From: Actinomycetota bacterium
GTDB lineage: Bacteria > Actinomycetota > Thermoleophilia > Gaiellales > Gaiellaceae
Direction: 5' to 3'
Length of the DNA: 19,986 nt
Assembly (NCBI GenBank): GCA_005883245.1
Contig: VAXT01000079.1
Location: 1-19,986, forward strand
Shown piece by piece: positions 13,796 through 19,986 of this stretch; position 1 is the stretch's first letter, and every line of letters begins with the position of its first letter. The translations under genes were made by a program, and so were the position numbers. The notes beneath the pieces were generated by a model that made no database searches, had not been told where the DNA came from, and saw nothing but the letters and a program-made list of their open reading frames with translations.

Positions 13796-13866
13796 GGCGC
13801 CGTGGCCGAGTGGTTAGGCAGAGGCCTGCAAAGCCTCGTACACCAGTTCGATTCTGGTCGGCGCCT
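13796..13866 (+). tRNA. tRNA-Cys (anticodon GCA)
   Basis: A complete cloverleaf. The acceptor stem GGCGCCG (13796-13802) pairs with CGGCGCC (13859-13865). The D-stem is GCC/GGC. The anticodon stem GAGGC/GCCTC has the loop CTGCAAA, giving anticodon GCA at 13828-13830. The T-stem ACCAG/CTGGT holds the loop TTCGATT. The discriminator base is T (U73), the identity base for cysteine. CCA is not encoded. The gene lies on the plus strand between two minus-strand units. Confidence 0.97.
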
Positions 13867-13868
13867 CT

Positions 13869-13935
13869 CTCGCGTCCCTGACCGGCGGCGGCTCCCGGCC
13901 GGCGGAGCCGGCCTCCGCCGCCGCCTCGCGCCGCT
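13869..13935 (-). repeat. 67-bp structured palindromic repeat, copy B
   Basis: This is the minus-strand partner of the copy at 1593-1659 (58 of 67 identical, no gaps). The outer 9-bp stem GGCGGCGGC/GCCGCCGCC is perfect here. The inner 6-bp stem is GGCCGG/CCGGCC with the same CTCCG loop. Relative to the other copy, an A-T pair of the inner stem has become G-C, a compensatory change. It starts two bases after tRNA-Cys, so it may also act as a terminator or processing structure for that transcript. The remainder of the 13867-14035 gap shows nothing I can name. Confidence 0.8.
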
Positions 13936-14035
13936 GACCGCCCTCCTGCCTGCGGGCCGTGTGCCTCGACACTGTCCCGCATGCATACGGACGGTCAGCG
14001 ACGCGTCAGGAACGCGAGAGGACGATTCTCGAGGG

Positions 14036-14509
14036 TTAATGGTCGGTTTGCAGGCGTTTTTGCCACGCTTCGGCGTGGGCTTGGCCTTCTGGGGTCTCCA
14101 GGAAGTGCTCGAGCGGGACATGGACGAACGCCAGGCGGGCCTCGGCCAGCAGCTCGTTCGCGTCCCAGAGCTCGCCGCGCACGAAGACTCGGCGGCCTCG
14201 TTCGTCCTCGATCCACGCTCGCACCGAGAGCGGCCGGTTGATCGGGACCGGCCTCCGGTAGCGGAGGAACATGCGTCCGGTGACGGTCGGGAAGCGGTAA
14301 CAGGTCGCGACGAGCCCGCACGCCTCGTCGATCAGCGCGGCGACCATGCCGCCGTGTGCGAGCCCCGGCCCGCCCTGGTGGCGCTCGTCGAAGGCGAAGG
14401 TCGCTTCGTAGCGGTCTGCTCCCTCGACCTCGGGGTGTGGGAGGCGAAGTCCGATCGGGTTGTCGCCACACCCAAAACAGGCCGGGTCGTGGTGTGGAGG
14501 GATCTTCAT
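14036..14509 (-). CDS. PaaI-type hotdog thioesterase
   Basis: 157 residues, one hotdog domain. The N-terminus carries the DPACFGCGDNPIGLRL segment common to a PaaI-like subgroup. The catalytic turn is GLAHGGMVAALIDEACG, with HGG followed by aspartate at the usual spacing. MFLRYRRPVPINRPLSVRAWIE is the central strand pair. Such proteins hydrolyse acyl- or aryl-CoA esters. The ATG at 14509 overlaps the methyltransferase stop (ATGA), so it is translated as the last member of a unit with HMG-CoA reductase and the methyltransferase. The substrate is unknown. It differs clearly from the glutamate-type thioesterase at the left edge of the window. Confidence 0.88.
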   Translation of the reverse strand: MKIPPHHDPACFGCGDNPIGLRLPHPEVEGADRYEATFAFDERHQGGPGLAHGGMVAALIDEACGLVATCYRFPTVTGRMFLRYRRPVPINRPLSVRAWIEDERGRRVFVRGELWDANELLAEARLAFVHVPLEHFLETPEGQAHAEAWQKRLQTDH

Positions 14510-15123
14510 CGGAGCGCGCTGAGTGCGAGCCCGTCGCGCAGGATCGAGGTCGTATAGCGGGTCTCGTCGAGCAGGCGCCGGCGATAGACGGCGGCATGCT
14601 CGAGCCCTTCGACGTCGGCCGAATACTGGCCCAGAAAGAGGTTTGCGCTGACGAGCAGACCGCCGGGCCTGAGCAGACGTTCGAACTGATCGAGGTCGGT
14701 CTCGAACTCGACAGGGTCACCGTCGCTGAAGGCGAGGTCGTAGCCGGGCTCGAGCGTCGGAAGGATGTCGGCCCCTGTTCCGACGTGGATCTCGACGTCA
14801 GCGTCCTTGGTGGACTCGCCTCCGAGCGCCGCGTGTATTTCGTCTTGCTCGATGGTGTCGACATGCGCCCCGGCGTCCGCGAGCCAGAGTGCGCTGTAAC
14901 CGAGGCCAGTGCCGAGCTCGAGGATCCGTCGCGCCGCCGTCGCGGCCGCGAGAACACCCAGCAGTGGCCCGCTCGAGGTGGGGTAAACCGTACAGCCGGC
15001 TCCGTGCTCTTCCCGATGTCGCACGGACGCGGTTCGGGTGCGCTCGTACCGATCCCGCGTATGAGCCTCGATCCAGGCGGCGACCGCCTCGGGCGAGGTG
15101 GGCTCGTCTGCGGGGATGGTCAG
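14506..15123 (-). CDS. Class I SAM-dependent O-methyltransferase
   Basis: A methyltransferase of the catechol O-methyltransferase-like (Methyltransf_3) type. The SAM loop reads RRILELGTGLGYSALWLADAG, followed by DTIEQDE and YDLAFSDGDP, then FERLLRPGGLLVSANLFL. A GTG at 15024 would give 172 residues but cut away a helical segment (PEAVAAWIEAHTRDRYERTR) of the kind that precedes the core in this family. Between 15123 and 15024 the frame has no ATG, GTG or TTG. A CTG at 15123 overlaps the HMG-CoA reductase stop as CTGA, mirroring the coupled starts seen elsewhere, and gives 205 residues. I prefer the longer form, with the start uncertain. The substrate is unknown. The gene sits between HMG-CoA reductase and a thioesterase. 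Confidence 0.82.
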   Translation of the reverse strand: MTIPADEPTSPEAVAAWIEAHTRDRYERTRTASVRHREEHGAGCTVYPTSSGPLLGVLAAATAARRILELGTGLGYSALWLADAGAHVDTIEQDEIHAALGGESTKDADVEIHVGTGADILPTLEPGYDLAFSDGDPVEFETDLDQFERLLRPGGLLVSANLFLGQYSADVEGLEHAAVYRRRLLDETRYTTSILRDGLALSALR

Positions 15124-16337
15124 CGCATGCCGCCGCGTTCGAAGTGCGCCTTGAAGAAGTTCTCCGAGCCGGACGTGGCCATCGCGGCCGAGGCGGAGAT
15201 CTCCAGCGCCAGCGTCGCCGCGGCCACGATCTGCGCGAAGCGGTAGACCTTGCCCGGACCGGCACAGTCCATCAGCCCGAGCCAGGCGCGAGCGTACGGC
15301 AACGTCGTTCCGCCGCCCACGGTGCCGACCTCGAGCCCCGGCAGCCGGATCCCCGCGTTCAGGCCGCCCTCGACCCGCTTTCCGGTCCCGTGCGCCATCG
15401 AGCTCGTCCCGACCATGCCCAGGTCCTGACCCGTGGCGTTGAAGATCGCGGCGATCGCGGTCGCAGGCGTGAACGCGACGGACTGCATGCCCGACGCGAC
15501 CGCTCCATGAGTCCCCGCCCAGGACAGCTCGAGCAGATCATCGACCGTCGTTCGCAAGACACGCCGCACCGCCTCCTCCGTCAGCGTCACCTCGGCGACG
15601 ACCGTCTTCCCGTGCCCGCCCCGCTCGAAGTACCGGTGCGAGACCTTCTTGTCGCCGCCCATGTTCGCCTCGAGAATCGCGCGCTCGGGCTTCCGAGGCG
15701 CCTGTTCCAGCACGTAGCCCATGTTCAGCGCGTAGGCGTTCCGGGTCATCATGTTCGGCCCGCAGGCATCGCCCGTCGTGAACGCCCACATGACGTGGCA
15801 GATCGGCCCCGCAACGTAGGTCTCGACCTCACGGAGCTTCGCGTACCGGGAGATCCAGTCCTCGTCGCGAGACGCGAGCCACTCTCGCATCTTCGGCAGC
15901 TCGCCCTCGATCCAGCGGCCGAGCGCGGCGGCTTCCTCTGCCGAGTTGGTGACGAACGCCGACGCCCGCGTCATCCGATCGCGCAGCACCTCGGTCCGGA
16001 ACCCGCCCGACTCCGCCGCCGCGCGCGCACCGCGATAGAGCGAGTCCGACAACGACCCTTCCGTGTGCGCCAACGGCACGAAGACCTCGTCCGTCGAACG
16101 TCCGCGCTCGACGAGCTCTCCGTCCGGCTCGGTCAGCTCGTAGTCGCCGAGCGAGATCGTCAGCGGCCCGATCACCGCCGTCGGCGTGACCGCCACGCCC
16201 GTGAGCGCTTCCTGCGCGTTCACCCACGGCTCCAGGTCGACCCCGAAGACCTCCGTGTCCACGCGCCCGTCGAGCGCCGCCTGGCGCGCCAGGATCGAAT
16301 CGGGGTCGTTCTTACGCGGCCATTTCCTGAGCTCCAC
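15120..16337 (-). CDS. Hydroxymethylglutaryl-CoA reductase
   Basis: 405 residues covering the HMG-CoA reductase catalytic domain, with no membrane anchor. The expected catalytic residues are visible: Glu93 in PLAHTEGSL, Lys231 in GGDKKVSHRYFERG, Asp305 in TGQDLGMVG and a C-terminal His398 in FKAHFERGG. TTGDACGPNMMTRNAY (from 188) corresponds to the cofactor-binding DAMGMN motif with substitutions, and GTVGGGT lies at 338-344. The DKK and GQD patterns resemble the class I enzyme. It reduces HMG-CoA to mevalonate, or runs in reverse for mevalonate use. GTG at 16337 has no Shine-Dalgarno but lies seven bases after a TATCGT -10 element, suggesting a leaderless mRNA. It heads a unit with a methyltransferase and a thioesterase; no other mevalonate-pathway gene is in the window. 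Confidence 0.93.
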   Translation of the reverse strand: MELRKWPRKNDPDSILARQAALDGRVDTEVFGVDLEPWVNAQEALTGVAVTPTAVIGPLTISLGDYELTEPDGELVERGRSTDEVFVPLAHTEGSLSDSLYRGARAAAESGGFRTEVLRDRMTRASAFVTNSAEEAAALGRWIEGELPKMREWLASRDEDWISRYAKLREVETYVAGPICHVMWAFTTGDACGPNMMTRNAYALNMGYVLEQAPRKPERAILEANMGGDKKVSHRYFERGGHGKTVVAEVTLTEEAVRRVLRTTVDDLLELSWAGTHGAVASGMQSVAFTPATAIAAIFNATGQDLGMVGTSSMAHGTGKRVEGGLNAGIRLPGLEVGTVGGGTTLPYARAWLGLMDCAGPGKVYRFAQIVAAATLALEISASAAMATSGSENFFKAHFERGGMR

Positions 16338-16344
16338 GGGTGGG

Positions 16345-16354
16345 ACGATAATCT
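16345..16354. promoter_or_regulatory. Overlapping divergent -10 elements (bidirectional promoter)
   Basis: The 23 bp between two divergent start codons hold TAATCT on the plus strand (16349-16354), six bases before the ATG at 16361, and TATCGT on the minus strand (16350-16345), seven bases before the GTG at 16337. Both match the actinobacterial -10 pattern TAnnnT and share the central TA. Neither gene has a ribosome-binding site, and the spacing predicts leaderless transcripts starting at or next to each start codon. Confidence 0.6.
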
Positions 16355-16360
16355 CCGCGC

Positions 16361-17104
16361 ATGGCCACCGAGCAAGTCGTCGAGCCCGTCGCGGGCGAAC
16401 GCGAGCAATACGCGGGCGTTCTGCGCTTCTACGAGCTGGCCAAGCGCCAGGAGTGGCAGGTGCGCGACCTGCCCTGGAACGACCTGCCGCCGATCCCCGA
16501 GGGCAAGGGCTCGCCGCAGCGCCGCGCGCGTCGAAGCGACATGTGGCGCTCGGTCCTCACGCAGCAGCTCCAGGCGGACATGCTCGCCTGCGAGATGGCG
16601 TCACAGCTCCTGAACGTCGCGCCCGACCCCGAGGCGAAGCTCTACTACTCGACGATGGTGCAGGACGAATCGCGCCACACCGAGGCGTGGCTGAAGCTGA
16701 TCAACGACGTGGGCGGAATCGCCGAGCGCGACCCGTATCTCGACGAGCTCGCGCACATGACGCTCGAGGCGGACACGCTCGAGGAGAAGGTCTTCCAGAT
16801 GCAGGTCTTCTACGAGCGGCTCATCATTTCGCGCTTCCGGCTGATCGCGCGCGCCTCGCGCGGGACGGTGCTCGAGGAGCTGTGCAACCGGCTCGCAACC
16901 GACGACGGCATTCACGACGCGGCGAACCGGCTCCTTCCGATCTTCATCAAGCACGCTCTGTGGCGGCCAAAGGCGCGCGCCGTGATCGGGCGGCTCATGT
17001 ACGAGCGCGACATCCAGCGGCTCGAGGAGGATCTCCAGGAGGGCGTCAAGCTCGCCGAGTCGCTCGGCCTCGACGTCAGCGACGTGGAGCTGCCTCGCCC
17101 ATAG
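16361..17104 (+). CDS. Ferritin-like (R2-like) diiron carboxylate protein of unknown function
   Basis: 247 residues, almost entirely helical. It shows the ligand pattern of a ferritin-like/R2-type dimetal site. Glu78 is in the QADMLACEMASQLL helix; Asp102-Glu103-x-x-His106 is in MVQDESRHTEAW. Glu152 is in VFYERLIISRFRL, and Asp182-x-x-His185 is in ATDDGIHDAANRL. This is two carboxylate-then-(E/D)xxH pairs, with aspartate in the second pair. I cannot name a specific family; related folds include ribonucleotide reductase R2, desaturases and N-oxygenases. Its role is unknown. The ATG at 16361 is six bases after a -10 element, without a Shine-Dalgarno, consistent with leaderless translation. The stop TAG shares one base with the start of folD, so the two genes are co-transcribed. 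It diverges from HMG-CoA reductase through a shared promoter region. Confidence 0.85.
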   Translation: MATEQVVEPVAGEREQYAGVLRFYELAKRQEWQVRDLPWNDLPPIPEGKGSPQRRARRSDMWRSVLTQQLQADMLACEMASQLLNVAPDPEAKLYYSTMVQDESRHTEAWLKLINDVGGIAERDPYLDELAHMTLEADTLEEKVFQMQVFYERLIISRFRLIARASRGTVLEELCNRLATDDGIHDAANRLLPIFIKHALWRPKARAVIGRLMYERDIQRLEEDLQEGVKLAESLGLDVSDVELPRP

Positions 17105-17958
17105 TGCCCGCCGGGGTCATCGACGGGAAGGCGCTCGCCGAACGCATCCGCGGTGAGATCGCCCAGGAAGTTCGGGAGCTGGGAGAAATCGGGCTCGCGA
17201 CCGTCCTCGTCGGCGACGATCCCGCTTCCGACATCTACATCCGCCTCAAGCACAAGGCCGCGGCCGAGGTCGGGATCAACGCGAGGGACATCCGGCTCGC
17301 CTCGCAGACGACCGAGGCGGAGCTGCTCGAGCAGGTCGCGCGGCTGAACGCCGACGAGTCGATCGACGGTCTACTCGTCCAGCTCCCGCTGCCGGACCAC
17401 ATCGACGAGGCGCGGGTGATCCGCGCACTCGATCCGGTCAAGGACGTGGACGGGCTCCACCCGCTGAACTTCGGCCAGCTCGTCCTCGGCCGGCCGACGC
17501 ACGTCGGCGCAACCCCGGTCGGGGTGATGCGGCTCCTCGAGGAGAACGGGGTCGAGCTCGAAGGCGCGCGGGCGGTCGTCGTCGGCCGCAGCGACATCGT
17601 CGGGAAGCCGGCCGCCCTCCTCCTGCTCCACGCCAACGCGACCGTCACCGTCTGCCACTCTCGGACGCGCGACCTGGGAGCGGTCACGCGTGAAGCCGAC
17701 GTGCTCGTCGTCGCCGTCGGTCGGACCGCGGTCATCGGCCCGGACGACGTGCGCGAGGGCGCGACGGTGATCGACGTCGGCATGAACCGCGGAGACGAAG
17801 GCGTCGTCGGGGATGTCGACCCAGGCGCGGCCGAGCGTGCGGGCCTGATTACGCCCGTGCCCGGAGGCGTCGGCCCGATGACGATCGCGATGCTCCTCGC
17901 GAGCGCTGTCAAAGCGGCCAAATATCGGCGAGGAATTCTTGCGTTCCCGGGGGGCTGA
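17104..17958 (+). CDS. folD: Bifunctional methylenetetrahydrofolate dehydrogenase/cyclohydrolase FolD
   Basis: 284 residues, the normal length. The active-site Tyr45-x-x-x-Lys49 lies in YIRLKHKAAAEVGI. GLLVQLPLPDHID, DPVKDVDGLHPLN and the TPVGVMRLLEENG segment follow. The NADP-binding domain has VVVGRSDIVGKPAALLLL, CHSRTRDL, ADVLVVAVGR and VIDVGMNR, and the end carries the diagnostic PVPGGVGPMTIAMLL. It interconverts 5,10-methylene- and 10-formyl-tetrahydrofolate in one-carbon metabolism. GTG at 17104 overlaps the last base of the preceding gene's TAG and gives the expected N-terminus. The cysteine common in the family's pCTPxG segment is replaced here (HVGATPVG). The cold-shock gene promoter lies across its last codons. 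Confidence 0.96.
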   Translation: MPAGVIDGKALAERIRGEIAQEVRELGEIGLATVLVGDDPASDIYIRLKHKAAAEVGINARDIRLASQTTEAELLEQVARLNADESIDGLLVQLPLPDHIDEARVIRALDPVKDVDGLHPLNFGQLVLGRPTHVGATPVGVMRLLEENGVELEGARAVVVGRSDIVGKPAALLLLHANATVTVCHSRTRDLGAVTREADVLVVAVGRTAVIGPDDVREGATVIDVGMNRGDEGVVGDVDPGAAERAGLITPVPGGVGPMTIAMLLASAVKAAKYRRGILAFPGG

Positions 17959-17967
17959 GGTTAGTCT
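17939..17967 (+). promoter_or_regulatory. Putative promoter of the cold-shock gene
   Basis: A -35-like TTGCGT at 17939-17944 is separated by 17 bp from a -10 TAGTCT (17962-17967, TAnnnT pattern). It overlaps the end of folD and predicts a 5' leader of roughly 30-35 bases. A strong AGGAGG ribosome-binding site lies at 17996-18001. Confidence 0.5.
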
Positions 17968-18006
17968 TCCGCCGCTTTAGAAGTCCGGCTGTAGAAGGAG
18001 GAAGTG

Positions 18007-18207
18007 TTGGCTGAAGGCACCGTCAAGTGGTTCTCGAACGAGAAAGGGTTCGGCTTCATCGAGCGCGAGGGTGGGGACGATGTCTTCGTCCACCACAGCG
18101 CGATCCAGATGGACGGCTACCGGTCGCTGACCGAAGGGCAGCGCGTCCAGTTCGAAGTCGTGCAGGGCGACAAGGGCCTTCAGGCCGCGAACGTCACCGC
18201 CGCCTAG
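18007..18207 (+). CDS. Cold-shock domain protein (CspA family)
   Basis: 66 residues, one cold-shock domain. The N-terminus AEGTVKWFSNEKGFGFIERE contains RNP1 (KGFGFI), and DVFVHHSAI contains RNP2. The rest (LTEGQRVQFEVVQGDKGLQAANV) is a standard single-stranded nucleic-acid-binding OB fold. It acts as an RNA chaperone. TTG at 18007 is preferred over the GTG at 18004: the AGGAGG ribosome-binding site is five bases before TTG but only two before GTG, and TTG gives the usual MAEGTVKWF start. It appears to be its own transcription unit, with a promoter inside the end of folD and a strong terminator 24 bases after the stop. Confidence 0.96.
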   Translation: MAEGTVKWFSNEKGFGFIEREGGDDVFVHHSAIQMDGYRSLTEGQRVQFEVVQGDKGLQAANVTAA

Positions 18208-18230
18208 GGACTTCCGGACTCGAGAGAAAC

Positions 18231-18260
18231 GCGGGCCCCGGAAGGGGCCCGCTTTCATTT
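18231..18260 (+). terminator. Intrinsic terminator after the cold-shock gene
   Basis: A perfect 9-bp GC stem (GCGGGCCCC at 18231-18239 with GGGGCCCGC at 18244-18252), a GGAA tetraloop of the GNRA type, and a T-rich tail TTTCATTT at 18253-18260. An A-rich stretch precedes it. Confidence 0.92.
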
Positions 18261-18274
18261 GCGAGGATCTATCA

Positions 18275-18556
18275 GTGGCCATCAATAGAGATGAGGTGCT
18301 CTATGTCGCACGCCTCGCGCGGCTCGCGCTGAGCGACGAGGAGATCCACCGCCTGGGGGCTCAGCTGAACGCAATCCTCGAAGCGGTCGGCAAGGTGAGC
18401 GAGCTCGACCTCGCGGACGTCGAGCCGACCGCGCACCCGCTCGACCTCGTGAACGTGTGGACCGACGACGAGCCGCGGGAATCGCTGCCGGTCGAGGATG
18501 CGCTGGCGAACGCGCCAGACCGCGAAGCCGGATTCTTCCGGGTGCCGCCCGCATGA
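18275..18556 (+). CDS. gatC: Asp-tRNA(Asn)/Glu-tRNA(Gln) amidotransferase subunit C
   Basis: 93 residues, normal for GatC. VLYVARLARLALSDEEI is the N-terminal helix pair, followed by LGAQLNAILEAVGKVSELDLADVEPTAHPLDLVNVWTDDEP and the C-terminal GFFRVPPA, all typical. GatC holds the GatA-GatB complex together; the complex amidates Glu-tRNA(Gln) and/or Asp-tRNA(Asn). GTG at 18275 is supported by a GAGGAT ribosome-binding site about six bases upstream. It starts just after the cold-shock terminator, so this operon needs its own promoter, which I cannot place with confidence. It overlaps gatA by ATGA. Confidence 0.96.
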   Translation: MAINRDEVLYVARLARLALSDEEIHRLGAQLNAILEAVGKVSELDLADVEPTAHPLDLVNVWTDDEPRESLPVEDALANAPDREAGFFRVPPA

Positions 18557-19959
18557 TCGACACGCTGCGACTGACCGCGCAGCAGGTCAACGACCTGCTC
18601 GCGGCCGGCGAAGCGTCATCGGACGAGATCTTCTCCGCGTACCGCGCCGCGATCGACGAGCGCGACGCGGAGCTGAACTCGTTCCTCCACGTGTGCGACG
18701 ACTCGCCCGGCGAGGGAATCCCAATCGCGTTCAAGGACGTGATCAGCACGAAGGGCATCCCGACGACCGCCGGATCGAAGATCCTCGAGGGCTACCGGCC
18801 GGTCTTCGACGCGACCGTTGCCACGCGCTGCAGCGCCCGCGGCCTGCGCGTGATCGGCAAGACCAACATGGACGAGTTCGCAATGGGCTCGTCGACCGAG
18901 AACTCGGCCTACGGGCCGACGCGCAACCCATGGGATCCCGACCGCGTGCCGGGAGGCTCGTCGGGCGGCTCGGCCGCAGCGGTCGCCGCGGGTCTTGCCC
19001 CGTGGGCGCTCGGCTCCGACACCGGCGGCTCGATCAAGCAGCCGGCGGCCCTGTGCGGCGTGGTCGGGCTGCGGCCGACCTACGGCACGGTCTCGCGTTC
19101 CGGCATCGTCGCCTTCGCGTCCAGCCTCGACCAGGTCGGCCCCATCGCCAAGACCGTCGCGGACTGCGCGTTCCTCTACTCGGTGATCGCCGGGCGCGAT
19201 GCGGAAGACACGACAACCGTCGAGCTTCCCGAGGCCGTCGAGATCCCGACGGCGGACGATCTCGAGGGCCTGCGCGTCGGAGTTCCCAAGGAGCTGAACG
19301 AGGCGGAGGGCATCGAGCCGGGCGTCAGCGAGGCCGTCAACGCCGCGATCGAGCTCTGCCGCGAGCTCGGCGCCGAGGTGGGGGAGACGACCCTGCCGCG
19401 CTCGGTCGAGTACGGGCTGCCCTGCTACTACCTGATCGCCCCCTCCGAGGCCTCCTCCAACCTCGCCCGCTACGACGGCGTCCGCTACGGGCTCCGCGTG
19501 ACCGACGGCGACATCCGCGAGCTCTACATGAGAACGCGCGACGCGGGGTTCGGCGACGAGCCCAAGCGCCGGATCATGCTCGGCACGTACGCGCTCTCGG
19601 CCGGCTACTACGAGGCCTACTACGGCCAAGCGCAGAAGGTGCGGACGATCATCCGAGACGAGTTCCGCGCGGCGCTCGAACAGTTCGACGTGCTCGTCAG
19701 CCCGACGTCGCCGACCGTCGCCTTCCCGATCGGCGCGAGGGTCGACAACCCGCTGGCGATGTACCTGAGCGACGTGCTCGCGATCCCGCCGAACATGGCG
19801 GGCCTCCCCGGCCTGTCGATCCCGTGCGGGCTCTCCGAGGGCCTTCCGGTCGGCATGCAGCTGATCGGCCCGCAGTTCTCCGAGAACCTGCTCTTCCGCG
19901 CCGGCCATGCGCTCGAACGGGCGCTCGAGTTCGACTATGTCCCGCCCAGGCTGTCATGA
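18553..19959 (+). CDS. gatA: Asp-tRNA(Asn)/Glu-tRNA(Gln) amidotransferase subunit A
   Basis: 468 residues, an amidase-signature enzyme that releases ammonia from glutamine for GatB. The Ser-cisSer-Lys triad is visible. Lys61 is in IPIAFKDVI; the cis-serine lies in the GGSSGGSAAAVAAG segment; the nucleophile serine is in SDTGGSIKQPAALCGVVGLRPTYG (that segment spans about residues 155-178). The GatA-specific IGKTNMDEFAMGSSTENSAYGPTRNPWD block and the C-terminal NMAGLPGLSIPCG and LPVGMQLIGPQF segments distinguish it from general amidases. The ATG at 18553 overlaps gatC by four bases, and its stop overlaps gatB by four bases. Confidence 0.97.
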   Translation: MIDTLRLTAQQVNDLLAAGEASSDEIFSAYRAAIDERDAELNSFLHVCDDSPGEGIPIAFKDVISTKGIPTTAGSKILEGYRPVFDATVATRCSARGLRVIGKTNMDEFAMGSSTENSAYGPTRNPWDPDRVPGGSSGGSAAAVAAGLAPWALGSDTGGSIKQPAALCGVVGLRPTYGTVSRSGIVAFASSLDQVGPIAKTVADCAFLYSVIAGRDAEDTTTVELPEAVEIPTADDLEGLRVGVPKELNEAEGIEPGVSEAVNAAIELCRELGAEVGETTLPRSVEYGLPCYYLIAPSEASSNLARYDGVRYGLRVTDGDIRELYMRTRDAGFGDEPKRRIMLGTYALSAGYYEAYYGQAQKVRTIIRDEFRAALEQFDVLVSPTSPTVAFPIGARVDNPLAMYLSDVLAIPPNMAGLPGLSIPCGLSEGLPVGMQLIGPQFSENLLFRAGHALERALEFDYVPPRLS

Positions 19960-19986
19960 GCTGGGAACCGGTCATCGGCCTCGAGA
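19956..19986 (+). CDS. gatB: Asp-tRNA(Asn)/Glu-tRNA(Gln) amidotransferase subunit B, start only
   Basis: The window ends ten codons into this gene. The visible residues MSWEPVIGLE are the conserved GatB N-terminus, and the ATG overlaps the gatA stop (ATGA). The order gatC-gatA-gatB supports the call. Confidence 0.9.
   Translation, partial: MSWEPVIGLE

Noticed and set aside
13750..14121. N-terminal extension of udgX to 14121
   Set aside because: The extension runs antisense through tRNA-Cys and the structured repeat and into the neighbouring thioesterase gene. The ATG at 13749 gives a normal UdgX N-terminus.
13469..14557. 362-codon plus-strand frame over tRNA-Cys and the thioesterase
   Set aside because: It reads through a tRNA and opposite two genes with clear family motifs.
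1..19986. CRISPR arrays, insertion sequences, prophage or integrase genes
   Set aside because: No regularly spaced repeats, transposase, integrase or phage structural motifs were seen on either strand.

Overview
The window is about 20 kb of very GC-rich, gene-dense DNA. It looks like an actinobacterial chromosome, plausibly a deep-branching class such as Thermoleophilia. Supporting signs are a coenzyme F420 biosynthesis gene, a luciferase-like (F420-type) oxidoreductase, a UdgX-type glycosylase, many GTG/TTG starts, TAnnnT -10 elements with leaderless starts, and a folD / cold-shock / gatCAB block. The taxon is inferred from gene content only. I see no prophage, insertion sequence or CRISPR array.

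Left edge (1-1483): on the minus strand, a PaaI-type thioesterase is coupled to the 5' part of a CofC/FbiD guanylyltransferase that runs off the window. A luciferase-like oxidoreductase diverges on the plus strand.

Main locus (1659-10559, plus): nine genes with no intergenic base between any of them. In order they encode a 2-aminobenzoyl-CoA monooxygenase/reductase-like protein, a creatininase-family amidohydrolase, a 2-aminobenzoate-CoA ligase, a short-chain dehydrogenase, a crotonase-family protein, a Rid-family protein, an acyl-CoA dehydrogenase, tryptophan 2,3-dioxygenase and kynureninase. Together they read as an aerobic tryptophan catabolic pathway: tryptophan to N-formylkynurenine, kynurenine and anthranilate; CoA activation; oxygenation and loss of aromaticity at the CoA-thioester level; then deamination and beta-oxidation-like ring cleavage. 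No classical kynurenine formamidase is present, and the creatininase-family protein is the obvious candidate for that step. The reductase half of the monooxygenase is shortened and has lost flavin-binding features. The Rid protein lacks the family's signature arginine.

Middle (10556-13749, minus): UdgX, a GAF-domain protein, a metallophosphoesterase and an EamA transporter, probably one transcription unit, converge on the kynureninase gene. tRNA-Cys(GCA) follows on the plus strand.

Right half: a three-gene minus-strand unit (HMG-CoA reductase, O-methyltransferase, thioesterase; 14036-16337) diverges from a ferritin-like diiron protein gene followed by folD. The two units meet at a 23-bp gap that holds overlapping divergent -10 elements. 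A cold-shock gene with its own promoter and a strong terminator, then gatC-gatA-gatB (gatB cut by the window end), close the window.

Outside the genes, the clearest unexplained element is a 67-bp structured repeat in two copies, one just before the catabolic operon and one just after tRNA-Cys. The copies are 58/67 identical, and one stem shows a compensatory base-pair change.
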